From positions 2,604,001-2,668,000 of the forward strand of contig NZ_CP057483.1 in NCBI RefSeq assembly GCF_013836145.1: a DNA stretch of 64,000 bases. Direction: 5' to 3'. Source of the DNA: Citrobacter sp. RHB25-C09. GTDB taxonomy: Bacteria > Pseudomonadota > Gammaproteobacteria > Enterobacterales > Enterobacteriaceae. The first letter of the stretch is position 1; each line of letters opens with the position of its first letter. This document shows positions 49,790 to 58,872 of this stretch, piece after piece. Below the pieces are notes generated by a model. It was not told where the DNA came from. It ran no database searches and worked only from the letters and a program-made list of their open reading frames with translations. Made by a program: the position numbers and the translations under genes.

Positions 49790-50598
49790 GTAGCAATGAG
49801 CTGGTTGAACAGATCATGGCGCAGGTTATTGCCCGTGTGGCAACACCTGAGCAATCGGGCATCCCTGATAAAACCCATCCAAAACGAGAGACGGCTATGG
49901 CAGAGAAGAGCTGCAGTTTAACGGAATTTGTTGGCACCGCGATTGGCGACACCGTAGGTCTGGTGATTGCAAACGTCGACAGTGCCTTACTGGAAGCCAT
50001 GAAGCTTGAGAAGCGCTATCGCTCCATTGGCATTCTTGGTGCACGAACCGGTGCTGGTCCGCACATCATGGCGGCAGACGAAGCGGTTAAAGCTACCAAT
50101 ACCGAAGTGGTCAGTATTGAACTGCCGCGCGACACCAAAGGCGGTGCTGGTCACGGTTCACTGATCATTTTAGGCGGTAACGACGTGTCTGATGTGAAGC
50201 GCGGGATCGAAGTGGCGCTCAAAGAACTCGACCGCACCTTTGGCGACGTCTATGCCAACGAAGCTGGACACATCGAGCTGCAATACACCGCGCGCGCCAG
50301 CTACGCGCTGGAGAAAGCTTTTGGTGCCCCCGTGGGTCGCGCATGTGGTGTGATTGTCGGCGCTCCCGCCTCTGTCGGCGTTCTGATGGCCGATACCGCG
50401 CTGAAATCCGCAAATGTCGAGGTCGTGGCTTACAGCTCGCCAGCGCATGGCACCAGCTTCAGTAACGAAGCCATACTGGTGATTTCCGGCGATTCCGGCG
50501 CAGTCCGTCAGGCGGTCATTTCCGCGCGCGAAATCGGCAAAACCGTGCTTTCGACGCTCGGCGCGACACCGACAAACGATCGCCCGTCCTATATCTGA
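49786..50598 (+). CDS. pduB: tandem-BMC shell protein PduB (with internal start for PduB')
   Basis: Trimeric shell protein with two permuted BMC domains. 270 residues. The first 37 (MSSNELVEQIMAQVIARVAT...) form the helix that in Salmonella tethers the enzyme core to the shell. A second ATG at 49897 (MAEKSCSLTEFVGTAIGDTV) matches the PduB' start, so two products are expected. Domain 1 about 45-150 (GLVIANVDSALLEAMKLEKRYRSIGILGARTGAGPHIMAADEA), domain 2 about 160-265 (EAGHIELQYTARASYALEKAFGAPVGRACGVIVGAPASVGVLMAD). Confidence 0.96.
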   Translation: MSSNELVEQIMAQVIARVATPEQSGIPDKTHPKRETAMAEKSCSLTEFVGTAIGDTVGLVIANVDSALLEAMKLEKRYRSIGILGARTGAGPHIMAADEAVKATNTEVVSIELPRDTKGGAGHGSLIILGGNDVSDVKRGIEVALKELDRTFGDVYANEAGHIELQYTARASYALEKAFGAPVGRACGVIVGAPASVGVLMADTALKSANVEVVAYSSPAHGTSFSNEAILVISGDSGAVRQAVISAREIGKTVLSTLGATPTNDRPSYI

Positions 50599-50616
50599 TA
50601 TCCGTGAGGCTCATTC

Positions 50617-52281
50617 ATGAGATCGAAAAGATTTGAAGCACTGGCGAAACGCCCTGTCAATCAGGACGGCTTCGTTAAGGAGTGGATCGAAGAAGGCTTC
50701 ATTGCGATGGAAAGCCCGAACGATCCCAAACCGTCGATTAAAATCGTCAACGGCGCGGTGACGGAACTTGATGGTAAATCCGTCAGCCAGTTTGACCTGA
50801 TCGACCACTTCATTGCCCGCTACGGCATCAACCTGGCGCGTGCCGAAGAAGTGATGGCGATGGACTCCGTTAAGCTCGCCAATATGCTGTGCGACCCTAA
50901 CGTGAAGCGTCGCGACATCGTGCCGCTGACGACGGCGATGACGCCGGCGAAAATCGTCGAAGTGGTTTCGCACATGAACGTGGTTGAGATGATGATGGCG
51001 ATGCAAAAAATGCGCGCGCGTCGTACCCCATCTCAGCAGGCACACGTTACTAACGTCAAAGATAACCCGGTGCAGATCGCTGCCGATGCCGCTGAAGGCG
51101 CATGGCGCGGGTTCGATGAGCAAGAGACGACGGTGGCCGTGGCGCGCTATGCCCCGTTTAACGCTATTGCGCTGTTGGTGGGTTCACAGGTCGGTCGTCC
51201 TGGGGTATTAACTCAATGCTCGCTGGAAGAGGCAACCGAGCTGAAACTCGGGATGCTGGGCCATACCTGCTACGCCGAAACCATCTCCGTCTACGGTACC
51301 GAACCAGTATTCACCGACGGTGATGACACTCCATGGTCAAAAGGTTTCCTCGCCTCTTCCTACGCTTCTCGTGGTTTAAAGATGCGTTTCACCTCCGGCT
51401 CTGGTTCTGAAGTGCAGATGGGCTATGCCGAAGGCAAATCCATGCTGTATCTGGAAGCGCGCTGTATTTATATCACCAAGGCCGCGGGCGTGCAGGGGCT
51501 GCAAAACGGCTCCGTCAGTTGCATCGGCGTACCGTCTGCGGTTCCGTCAGGGATCCGCGCCGTACTGGCTGAAAACCTGATTTGTTCATCACTGGATCTG
51601 GAATGCGCCTCCAGTAACGACCAGACCTTCACCCACTCTGATATGCGTCGTACCGCACGTCTGCTGATGCAGTTTCTGCCAGGGACCGACTTTATCTCCT
51701 CCGGTTATTCCGCCGTTCCCAACTACGACAACATGTTCGCGGGTTCCAACGAAGACGCTGAAGACTTTGATGATTACAACGTCATCCAGCGCGACCTGAA
51801 GGTCGACGGCGGTCTGCGCCCGGTTCGCGAAGAAGACGTTATTGCTATTCGTAACAAAGCGGCCCGCGCACTACAGGCGGTTTTCGCCGGGATGGGGCTG
51901 CCGCCAATTACGGATGAAGAAGTCGAAGCGGCAACGTATGCACACGGTTCGAAAGATATGCCTGAACGTAACATCGTCGAAGACATCAAGTTCGCCCAGG
52001 AGATCATCAATAAGAATCGCAACGGTCTGGAAGTGGTGAAAGCACTGGCGCAGGGCGGTTTTACCGACGTCGCTCAGGACATGCTCAACATCCAGAAAGC
52101 CAAGCTAACCGGAGACTATCTGCATACCTCCGCCATTATCGTCGGCGACGGTCAAGTGCTCTCTGCGGTCAATGACGTCAACGATTATGCCGGTCCGGCA
52201 ACAGGTTATCGCCTGCAGGGCGAACGCTGGGAAGAGATTAAAAACATCCCTGGCGCACTTGATCCCAACGAGCTCGGCTAA
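50617..52281 (+). CDS. pduC: B12-dependent propanediol dehydratase large subunit PduC
   Basis: Alpha subunit of adenosylcobalamin-dependent diol dehydratase, converting 1,2-propanediol to propionaldehyde in the microcompartment. 554 residues, the Salmonella/Klebsiella length. Starts MRSKRFEALAKRPVNQDGFVKEWIEEGF; core barrel includes NVVEMMMAMQKMRARRTPSQQAHVTN, SGSGSEVQMGYAEGKSMLYLEARCI and CSSLDLECASSNDQTFTHSD with residues around the substrate and K+. Uses the cobalamin made by the adjacent cob operon. Confidence 0.97.
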   Translation: MRSKRFEALAKRPVNQDGFVKEWIEEGFIAMESPNDPKPSIKIVNGAVTELDGKSVSQFDLIDHFIARYGINLARAEEVMAMDSVKLANMLCDPNVKRRDIVPLTTAMTPAKIVEVVSHMNVVEMMMAMQKMRARRTPSQQAHVTNVKDNPVQIAADAAEGAWRGFDEQETTVAVARYAPFNAIALLVGSQVGRPGVLTQCSLEEATELKLGMLGHTCYAETISVYGTEPVFTDGDDTPWSKGFLASSYASRGLKMRFTSGSGSEVQMGYAEGKSMLYLEARCIYITKAAGVQGLQNGSVSCIGVPSAVPSGIRAVLAENLICSSLDLECASSNDQTFTHSDMRRTARLLMQFLPGTDFISSGYSAVPNYDNMFAGSNEDAEDFDDYNVIQRDLKVDGGLRPVREEDVIAIRNKAARALQAVFAGMGLPPITDEEVEAATYAHGSKDMPERNIVEDIKFAQEIINKNRNGLEVVKALAQGGFTDVAQDMLNIQKAKLTGDYLHTSAIIVGDGQVLSAVNDVNDYAGPATGYRLQGERWEEIKNIPGALDPNELG

Positions 52282-52291
52282 GGGGTGAACA

Positions 52292-52960
52292 ATGGAAATT
52301 AATGAAAAACTGCTGCGCCAGATTATTGAGGACGTGCTGTCCGAAATGCAAGGGAGCGATAAGCCCGTCTCCTTTCGCGCTCCGGGTACGGCAGCCACAC
52401 CGACGGCACCAGCAGGGGAAAGCTTCCTGACAGAGATTGGCGAAGCGAAGCAAGGCACTCAGCAGGATGAAGTGATCATTGCTGTCGGTCCGGCATTTGG
52501 CCTCTCTCAGACCGTCAACATTGTCGGTTTATCGCATAAAAGCATTTTGCGTGAAGTGATTGCGGGTATCGAAGAAGAAGGCATCAAAGCCCGCGTGATT
52601 CGCTGCTTTAAGTCATCCGATGTGGCATTCGTGGCCGTTGAGGGCAATCGCCTGAGTGGTTCCGGGATCTCTATCGGCATCCAGTCAAAAGGCACCACCG
52701 TGATTCACCAGCAAGGGTTGCCGCCGCTGTCGAACCTGGAGCTGTTCCCGCAGGCACCGCTGCTGACGCTGGCGACCTATCGTCAGATTGGTAAAAACGC
52801 CGCGCGTTATGCCAAGCGTGAGTCACCTCAACCGGTGCCAACGCTGAACGACCAGATGGCGCGCCCGAAATATCAGGCTAAGTCTGCCATTTTGCACATC
52901 AAAGAGACGAAGTACGTCGTGACGGGCAAAAACCCGCAGGAACTGCGCGTGGCGCTTTAA
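52292..52960 (+). CDS. pduD: propanediol dehydratase medium subunit PduD
   Basis: Beta subunit, which with PduC holds the coenzyme. 222 residues. The first 18 or so (MEINEKLLRQIIEDVLSEMQ) form the amphipathic encapsulation helix that targets the dehydratase to the shell, followed by a Pro/Thr/Ala linker (APGTAATPTAPAGESF). The folded part carries EVIIAVGPAFGLSQTVNIVGLSHKSILREVIAGIEEEGIKARV, similar to PduH and PduE partners. Confidence 0.96.
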   Translation: MEINEKLLRQIIEDVLSEMQGSDKPVSFRAPGTAATPTAPAGESFLTEIGEAKQGTQQDEVIIAVGPAFGLSQTVNIVGLSHKSILREVIAGIEEEGIKARVIRCFKSSDVAFVAVEGNRLSGSGISIGIQSKGTTVIHQQGLPPLSNLELFPQAPLLTLATYRQIGKNAARYAKRESPQPVPTLNDQMARPKYQAKSAILHIKETKYVVTGKNPQELRVAL

Positions 52961-52973
52961 TAAGGATCCCTTT

Positions 52974-53495
52974 ATGAATACCGATGCAATTGAATCGATG
53001 GTTCGGGATGTGTTGAGCCGCATGAACAGCCTGCAGGGCGACGCACCTGCCCAGGCTGCACCTGCAAGCAGTTCAATGCATTCCGCAAAAGTCAGCGACT
53101 ATCCGCTGGCGAATAAACATCCAGAGTGGGTGAAAACCGCCACCAACAAAACGCTGGATGAGTTCACCCTCGAAAACGTCCTGAGTAACAAAGTGACGGC
53201 GCAGGATATGCGTATCACACCGGAAACCCTGCGCATTCAGGCGGCGATCGCCAAAGATGCCGGACGTGACCGCCTGGCGATGAACTTTGAGCGCGCGGCT
53301 GAACTGACCGCTGTCCCTGATGACCGCATTCTCGAGATCTACAACGCCCTGCGTCCTTACCGCTCGACGAAAGAAGAGCTGATGGCGATCGCGGACGATC
53401 TTGAAAACCGTTATCAGGCAAAAATCTGCGCCGCTTTCGTCCGTGAAGCCGCAACGCTGTACGTCGAACGCAAGAAACTCAAAGGCGACGATTAA
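52974..53495 (+). CDS. pduE: propanediol dehydratase small subunit PduE
   Basis: Gamma subunit. 173 residues. N-terminal helix MNTDAIESMVRDVLSRMNSL resembles the PduD targeting helix; then a linker of Ala/Gln/Ser and the helical core YPLANKHPEWVKTATNKTLDEFTLENVLSNKVTAQDMRITPETLRIQA, with DRILEIYNALRPYRSTKEELMAIADDLENRY typical of the family. Confidence 0.96.
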   Translation: MNTDAIESMVRDVLSRMNSLQGDAPAQAAPASSSMHSAKVSDYPLANKHPEWVKTATNKTLDEFTLENVLSNKVTAQDMRITPETLRIQAAIAKDAGRDRLAMNFERAAELTAVPDDRILEIYNALRPYRSTKEELMAIADDLENRYQAKICAAFVREAATLYVERKKLKGDD

Positions 53496-53504
53496 GGAGC
53501 GGTC

Positions 53505-55337
53505 ATGAAATATATCGCTGGCATTGATATTGGCAACTCATCAACCGAAGTCGCGCTGGCGCGTCTTGATGAGACAGGCGCGCTCACCATTACGGGTAGC
53601 GCACTGGCAGAAACCACCGGAATTAAAGGCACATTGCGTAATGTGTTTGGTATTCAGGAGGCGCTTGCGCTTGCGGCAAACAATGCAGGCATCAAAGTCA
53701 GCGATATTTCGCTTATCCGCATCAATGAAGCCACACCGGTGATTGGGGACGTGGCGATGGAAACCATTACGGAAACCATCATCACCGAATCCACCATGAT
53801 CGGTCATAACCCGAAAACGCCGGGGGGTGTTGGTCTTGGCGTAGGCATCACTATCACGCCGGAGGAGTTACTCACCCGACCGGCGGATACTCCTTTTATT
53901 CTGGTGGTGTCATCGGCATTTGATTTCGCAGACGTTGCCACCATGGTTAACGCTTCTGTTCGCGCCGGATACCAATTAGCAGGTGTGATTTTGCAGCAGG
54001 ATGACGGCGTACTGGTCAGCAACCGACTGGAAAAACCGTTGCCCATTGTGGATGAAGTGCTGTACATCGACCGAATTCCCCTTGGCATGCTGGCAGCGAT
54101 TGAGGTTGCTGTTCCCGGAAAGGTGATTGAAACACTGTCGAACCCGTACGGCATCGCTACGGTGTTTAACCTGAATGCGGAGGAGACGAAAAACATCGTC
54201 CCCATGGCTCGTGCTCTGATTGGCAACCGTTCAGCGGTGGTGGTGAAGACCCCCTCAGGCGATGTTAAAGCGCGTGCTATTCCCGCCGGAAATATCGAAC
54301 TTCAGACGCTGGGCCGCACGCTGCGTGTAGACGTCGCCGCCGGGGCTGACGCAATTATGAAAGCGGTCGGTGAATGCCCGAAGCTGGATAACGTCACCGG
54401 TGAAGCCGGTACTAATATCGGCGGTATGCTGGAGCATGTTCGCCAGACCATGGCGGAACTGACCAACAAACCAAGCAACGAAATCTTTATTCAGGATCTA
54501 CTGGCTGTCGACACGTCGGTGCCGGTCAGCGTCACAGGTGGACTGGCCGGCGAGTTTTCGCTGGAACAGGCCGTCGGCATTGCTTCAATGGTGAAGTCCG
54601 ACCGTCTGCAAATGGCGATGATCGCCAGTGAGATCAAAGAAAAGCTCAACGTGGACGTTCAGGTGGGCGGCGCAGAAGCCGAAGCGGCCATTCTTGGTGC
54701 GCTCACCACACCGGGTACCACGCGCCCACTGGCAATTCTCGATTTGGGCGCGGGTTCTACCGACGCCTCCATTATCAACCCCAAAGGTGAAATCATCGCG
54801 ACGCATCTTGCCGGAGCAGGCGATATGGTCACGATGATCATCGCCCGTGAACTGGGACTGGACGATCGCTATCTGGCGGAGGAGATCAAAAAGTATCCGC
54901 TAGCTAAGGTGGAGAGCCTGTTTCATCTGCGCCATGAGGACGGCAGCGTTCAGTTCTTCCCTACCCCGCTACCGCCAACCGTATTCGCCCGCGTCTGCGT
55001 GGTGAAACCGGACGAACTGGTTCCCCTGCCCGGCGATCTGGCCCTGGAAAAAGTACGCGCCATTCGACGTAGCGCCAAAGAGCGCGTGTTCGTCACTAAC
55101 GCCTTGCGCGCACTGCGGCAGGTCAGCCCGACAGGCAATATTCGCGACATTCCCTTTGTCGTGCTGGTCGGCGGCTCGTCGCTGGACTTCGAAGTCCCGC
55201 AACTGGTGACTGACGCGCTGGCGCATTATCGCCTGGTGGCCGGACGCGGAAACATTCGCGGAACCGAAGGCCCACGTAACGCTGTCGCTACCGGTCTGAT
55301 CCTCTCCTGGCAGAAGGAGTTTGCCCATGGACGGTAA
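53505..55337 (+). CDS. pduG: diol dehydratase reactivase large subunit PduG
   Basis: ATP-dependent reactivase (DdrA) that exchanges damaged cobalamin in the dehydratase. 610 residues. Hsp70/actin-like ATPase features: AGIDIGNSSTEVALARLDETG at the N-terminus and LAILDLGAGSTDASIINPKGE near residue 410, LVGGSSLDFEVPQLV near 555, RGTEGPRNAVATGLIL at the end. Works with PduH, whose start lies within its last codons. Confidence 0.96.
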   Translation: MKYIAGIDIGNSSTEVALARLDETGALTITGSALAETTGIKGTLRNVFGIQEALALAANNAGIKVSDISLIRINEATPVIGDVAMETITETIITESTMIGHNPKTPGGVGLGVGITITPEELLTRPADTPFILVVSSAFDFADVATMVNASVRAGYQLAGVILQQDDGVLVSNRLEKPLPIVDEVLYIDRIPLGMLAAIEVAVPGKVIETLSNPYGIATVFNLNAEETKNIVPMARALIGNRSAVVVKTPSGDVKARAIPAGNIELQTLGRTLRVDVAAGADAIMKAVGECPKLDNVTGEAGTNIGGMLEHVRQTMAELTNKPSNEIFIQDLLAVDTSVPVSVTGGLAGEFSLEQAVGIASMVKSDRLQMAMIASEIKEKLNVDVQVGGAEAEAAILGALTTPGTTRPLAILDLGAGSTDASIINPKGEIIATHLAGAGDMVTMIIARELGLDDRYLAEEIKKYPLAKVESLFHLRHEDGSVQFFPTPLPPTVFARVCVVKPDELVPLPGDLALEKVRAIRRSAKERVFVTNALRALRQVSPTGNIRDIPFVVLVGGSSLDFEVPQLVTDALAHYRLVAGRGNIRGTEGPRNAVATGLILSWQKEFAHGR

Positions 55338-55677
55338 CGTGAATACCCCGGCCATTGTGATTTCGACAATCGGCGACTGCCTTTCCACCTGGAACGACGT
55401 CCTGCTTGGCATTGAAGAAGAAGGCATCCCGTTTGTCATTCAGCACCAAAGCGCCGGGGAAGTCGTTCAGAGCGCATGGCAGGCCGCACGCCAGTCACCG
55501 CTGCTCGTCGGCATTGCCTGTGACCAGCAAACGCTGGTCGTGCATTACAAGAATTTACCCACTTCAGCGCCGCTGTTCACGCTGACGTATCACCAAAACA
55601 GCCTTGACCGCCGGAGCACTGGAAATAACGCGGCAAGGTTAGTCAAAGGGATCCCTTTCCGGGATCTCAATGCTTAA
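55327..55677 (+). CDS. pduH: diol dehydratase reactivase small subunit PduH
   Basis: DdrB-type subunit that swaps with the dehydratase beta subunit during reactivation. 116 residues from the ATG at 55327, with AAGGAG 7 bp upstream; the frame opens at TTG 55321, which is too near that site. Motifs: AIVISTIGDCLSTWNDVLLGIEEEGIPFVIQ, LLVGIACDQQTLVVHYKNLP, RSTGNNAARLVKGIPF. Overlaps the pduG 3' end by 11 bp. Confidence 0.95.
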   Translation: MDGNVNTPAIVISTIGDCLSTWNDVLLGIEEEGIPFVIQHQSAGEVVQSAWQAARQSPLLVGIACDQQTLVVHYKNLPTSAPLFTLTYHQNSLDRRSTGNNAARLVKGIPFRDLNA

Positions 55678-55696
55678 TCCACAGGAGAATCGCAGT

Positions 55697-55972
55697 ATGA
55701 ATAATGCACTGGGACTGGTTGAAACAAAAGGGTTGGTCGGCGCGATTGAAGCCGCAGATGCCATGGTGAAATCCGCCAACGTACAACTGGTCGGCTACGA
55801 GAAGATCGGCTCCGGCCTGGTAACCGTCATGGTTCGTGGTGACGTAGGTGCCGTTAAAGCAGCCGTGGATGCCGGTAGCGCCGCAGCAAGCGCCGTGGGC
55901 GAGGTGAAATCCTGCCACGTTATCCCACGTCCGCACAGCGACGTTGAGGCCATTTTACCGAAATCTGCCTGA
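55697..55972 (+). CDS. pduJ: microcompartment shell protein PduJ
   Basis: Most abundant hexameric BMC shell protein, close paralogue of PduA. 91 residues from the ATG at 55697 (MNNALGLVETKGLVGAIEAA); the frame upstream to 55670 overlaps pduH and is not used. KIGSGLVTVMVRGDVGAVKAAVDAGSAAA, VIPRPHSDVEAILPKSA. AGGAG lies 11 bp before the start. Confidence 0.96.
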   Translation: MNNALGLVETKGLVGAIEAADAMVKSANVQLVGYEKIGSGLVTVMVRGDVGAVKAAVDAGSAAASAVGEVKSCHVIPRPHSDVEAILPKSA

Positions 55973-55995
55973 GTACTGGCGAAAAGGAGCACAGC

Positions 55996-56451
55996 GTGAA
56001 GCAATCACTGGGATTACTCGAAGTTAGTGGACTGGCATTAGCCATTAGTTGTGCAGATGCTATGGCGAAAGCCGCTTCCATCACGCTGGTTGGCCTTGAA
56101 AAAACCAACGGTTCAGGCTGGACGGTGATCAAAGTGACCGGTGATGTGGCCTCAGTGCAGTCCGCCATCATCACCGGAGCTCACTTTGCCGAACAGCAAG
56201 ATGGTCTGGTCGCTCACAAAGTGATTGCAAGACCTGGTGAGGGCATTCTTTCTCGTGCGACGGTTTCCACAACCGCGCCTGTGCCCGCCCCCATCGAAGA
56301 ACCGAAAACTGAAGTCGTTGCAAAAGAGTCTGTCGCGGAAACAGCGCCTGTGGACGGGATCATTAGCTGCAATCTGTGTCTGGATCCAGCCTGTACCCGC
56401 CAGAAAGGCGAACCGCGCTCACTCTGCCTGCATTCAGCTTTGAAAGGTTAA
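55996..56451 (+). CDS. pduK: microcompartment shell protein PduK
   Basis: Minor shell protein: one BMC domain (residues 1-85, MKQSLGLLEVSGLALAISCADAMAKAASITLVGLEKTNGSGWTVI) plus a C-terminal extension of about 65 residues. The extension has an acidic Glu/Val/Ala linker and a terminal Cys cluster SCNLCLDPACTRQKGEPRSLCLHS that may bind an Fe-S cluster or metal. 151 residues, a little shorter than Salmonella (about 160) in the linker. GTG start at 55996 with AAGGAG upstream. Confidence 0.94.
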   Translation: MKQSLGLLEVSGLALAISCADAMAKAASITLVGLEKTNGSGWTVIKVTGDVASVQSAIITGAHFAEQQDGLVAHKVIARPGEGILSRATVSTTAPVPAPIEEPKTEVVAKESVAETAPVDGIISCNLCLDPACTRQKGEPRSLCLHSALKG

Positions 56452-56455
56452 GCGT

Positions 56456-57088
56456 ATGGATAAACAACTACTGGAAACAACCGTCAGCAAAGTGCTGGAT
56501 GAAATGCGGGAACGCCCTATTCCTTTGGGCGTTTCCAACCGTCATATCCACCTTAGCGCGGAAGACTATGCCCGTCTTTTTCCAGGCCAGCCAATTAGCG
56601 AGAAAAAAGGGCTTCTGCAACCTGGGCAGTATGCGGCTGAACAGACCGTAACGTTAGTCGGTCCTAAAGGTCAGCTTAAAAATGTCCGCCTGCTGGGGCC
56701 GTTACGCAGCGCCAGCCAGGTGGAAATTTCACGCACAGATGCGAGAACGCTGGGCATTAGCGCGCCGCTACGGATGTCAGGAAATCTTAAAGGTACCCCG
56801 GGTATCCGTCTGGTTAGCCCTTTTGCCGAGATCGAACTCGCTGCTGGCGTCATCGTCGCCCAACGCCACATTCATATGTCACCACTGGATGCGTTGATTC
56901 TACGCGTTGCGCATGGCGATAGCGTCTGCGTTGCCATTGAGGGGACGGAACGTCGGCTGATCTTCGATAACGTTGCGGTGCGCGTCTCTCCCGATATGCG
57001 TCTGGAAATGCATATTGATACCGACGAAGCCAATGCCGCAGTGGCTGACAGCCCTGACGCGTTTGCCACGCTGGTGACGCCGCAATGA
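56456..57088 (+). CDS. pduL: phosphate propanoyltransferase PduL
   Basis: CoA-recycling phosphotransacylase in the microcompartment lumen: propionyl-CoA to propionyl-phosphate. 210 residues. N-terminal helix MDKQLLETTVSKVLDEMRER serves as an encapsulation peptide; then two related beta-barrel halves, each with zinc-binding His: LGVSNRHIHLS and VIVAQRHIHMSPLDA. LLGPLRSASQVEISRTDARTLG is the CoA-site region. Overlaps pduM by 4 bp. Confidence 0.96.
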   Translation: MDKQLLETTVSKVLDEMRERPIPLGVSNRHIHLSAEDYARLFPGQPISEKKGLLQPGQYAAEQTVTLVGPKGQLKNVRLLGPLRSASQVEISRTDARTLGISAPLRMSGNLKGTPGIRLVSPFAEIELAAGVIVAQRHIHMSPLDALILRVAHGDSVCVAIEGTERRLIFDNVAVRVSPDMRLEMHIDTDEANAAVADSPDAFATLVTPQ

Positions 57089-57576
57089 ACGGCGAACAGT
57101 TGCAGCGAATCGTCGCGGAGGTTGTTTCCCGCCTGCAGCGTCGTGCCGAAAGCACGATCACGCTAAGCGTCGCGCAACTGCGGGAGGCCTCTTCCCGCGC
57201 GCTGTTTTGTCAGCATTCCGCCCTGCATATTTTGCAGGCCGATCTGCCCCTGCTGGAGCAGATCGCCGAACACAACACAGTAGATGAAGCCGCCGTCATG
57301 ATTCATCAAGCGCTGGCATTCGGGCTGCATGTGCAACTTTCGCTGCAGCGACGATTACTGCCCGCGGTGCCCGTAAAAAAACTGGCCCGGTTGCCGCTGG
57401 TGCTGCGTGACGAACAAGGTCAACGCGTCCTGCTGCACCCTGGTCGACTCGTCAGTTATGCCGATGTTGCCCCGTTGCCCGAGGGGCTGCTGGTGCTGCA
57501 TCGCAAATGTGTCGTTACCGCGCTGGCTCGCGAGGCGGCGAGCTCACGCAATATTCAATTCATTAAGCAGGAGTGA
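57085..57576 (+). CDS. pduM: microcompartment assembly protein PduM
   Basis: Structural protein needed for proper microcompartment formation in Salmonella; no enzymatic activity known. 163 residues. N-terminal MNGEQLQRIVAEVVSRLQRR looks like the encapsulation helices of PduD, PduE and PduP. Followed by ITLSVAQLREASSRALFCQHSALHILQADLPLLEQI and a beta-rich C-part (VPVKKLARLPLVLRDEQGQRVLLHPGRLVSYADV). Confidence 0.93.
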   Translation: MNGEQLQRIVAEVVSRLQRRAESTITLSVAQLREASSRALFCQHSALHILQADLPLLEQIAEHNTVDEAAVMIHQALAFGLHVQLSLQRRLLPAVPVKKLARLPLVLRDEQGQRVLLHPGRLVSYADVAPLPEGLLVLHRKCVVTALAREAASSRNIQFIKQE

Positions 57577-57579
57577 ACC

Positions 57580-57855
57580 ATGCATCTGGCACGCGTAACA
57601 GGCGCGGTGGTATCCACGCAAAAATCGGCTTCTTTAGTCGGCAAAAAACTTCTGCTGGTACGCCGGGTCAGCGCCGACGGGGAGCTACCGGCATCGCCGA
57701 CGGCGGGTGACGAAGTTGCCGTTGACTCCGTGGGGGCTGGCGTTGGCGAACTGGTACTCCTGAGCAGTGGTTCCAGCGCCAGACACGTTTTTTCCGGGCC
57801 CAATGAGGCCATTGATCTGGCGATTGTCGGCATTGTCGACACGCTTTCTCGCTAA
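57580..57855 (+). CDS. pduN: pentameric vertex shell protein PduN
   Basis: BMV-type (EutN/CcmL) protein that caps shell vertices. 91 residues: MHLARVTGAVVSTQKSASLVGKKLLLVRRVSADG, the family-defining G-VVST-K--L-G motif, then GDEVAVDSVGAGVGELVLLSSGSSARHVF and VDLAIVGIVD-like IDLAIVGIVDTLSR. Three bases after the pduM stop. Confidence 0.96.
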   Translation: MHLARVTGAVVSTQKSASLVGKKLLLVRRVSADGELPASPTAGDEVAVDSVGAGVGELVLLSSGSSARHVFSGPNEAIDLAIVGIVDTLSR

Positions 57856-57864
57856 GGGGGCGCA

Positions 57865-58872
57865 ATGGCGATTTATACCCGTACGGGTGACGCAGGTTCA
57901 ACCGCGCTTTTTACCGGGCAGCGCGTGAGTAAAACACATCCGCGTGTCGAAGCTTACGGCACGCTGGATGAGCTTAACGCTGCGCTTAGCCTGTGTATCT
58001 GCGCAATGCATAGCGAGCAACATCGCACTTTGCTGGAAGCTATTCAGCAGCAAATTTTCTGGTTCAGCGCAGAGCTTGCCAGCGAAAGCGAGCAGCCATC
58101 CGCATCGCAGCGCTATATCAGCACAGAAGAAATCGCCGCACTGGAAGCAGCAATTGACACCGCAATGGGACGCGTCGCGCCGTTGCGCAGCTTTATCTTA
58201 CCCGGGCGTTGTGAGGCCGCTGCCCGCCTGCATTTTGCGCGAACGCTGGCTCGTCGGGCAGAACGTCGTCTGGTGGAGCTGGCCACTGATGTCACCATCA
58301 GGCACGTGCTGATGCGCTACATCAACCGCCTGTCGGATTGCTTATATGCGCTGGCGCGCGCGGAAGATCATGATGCTCACCAGAGCGCCATTATACGGGA
58401 AGTGACAAAGCGCTATCTGGCCGCGGGCCTCTCCCCTGCCGAAAAGGAATCCACAATGTCGCTCTCTTTTAGCGATCTTCATCAGTTGACCCGTTCTGCC
58501 GTTACGCGGGCACAAGAATTAAATATCCCGGTGGTCATCAGCATTGTTGATGCCAACGGTACAGAAACCGTCACCTGGCGCATGCCTGATGCACTGCTGG
58601 TGAGCAGCGAGCTGGCACCGAAAAAAGCCTGGACGGCTGTCGCCATGAAAACTGCCACGCATGAACTCGCCTCTGCGGTGCAGCCTGGCGCATCGCTGTA
58701 CGGACTAGAAAGTCATATGCAAGGCAAAGTGGTCACGTTTGGCGGCGGCTATGCGCTGTGGCGTGACGGAAAACTTGTTGGGGGCCTTGGCATCAGCGGC
58801 GGCAGCGTTGAACAGGACATGGATATTGCACAGGTTGCGATTGCGGCTATTAACGTGAGAACACATCAATGA
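57865..58872 (+). CDS. pduO: ATP:cob(I)alamin adenosyltransferase PduO (with C-terminal heme-binding domain)
   Basis: Converts cob(I)alamin to adenosylcobalamin inside the microcompartment. 335 residues. N-terminal PduO-type transferase about 1-185 (IYTRTGDAGSTALFTGQRVSKTHPRVEAYGTLDELNAALS, FILPGRCEAAARLHFARTLARRAERR, LMRYINRLSDCLYALAR). C-terminal GlcG/HbpS-like domain about 200-335 (LSFSDLHQLTRSAVTRAQELNIPVVISIVDANG, GGYALWRDGKLVGGLGISGGSVEQDMDIAQ), which binds heme in Salmonella. Confidence 0.96.
   Translation: MAIYTRTGDAGSTALFTGQRVSKTHPRVEAYGTLDELNAALSLCICAMHSEQHRTLLEAIQQQIFWFSAELASESEQPSASQRYISTEEIAALEAAIDTAMGRVAPLRSFILPGRCEAAARLHFARTLARRAERRLVELATDVTIRHVLMRYINRLSDCLYALARAEDHDAHQSAIIREVTKRYLAAGLSPAEKESTMSLSFSDLHQLTRSAVTRAQELNIPVVISIVDANGTETVTWRMPDALLVSSELAPKKAWTAVAMKTATHELASAVQPGASLYGLESHMQGKVVTFGGGYALWRDGKLVGGLGISGGSVEQDMDIAQVAIAAINVRTHQ

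Noticed and set aside
49786..49897. Misannotated pduB start
   Set aside because: Two starts are expected, because PduB and PduB' are both made in Salmonella; the longer form is coupled to pduA by a 4-bp overlap.
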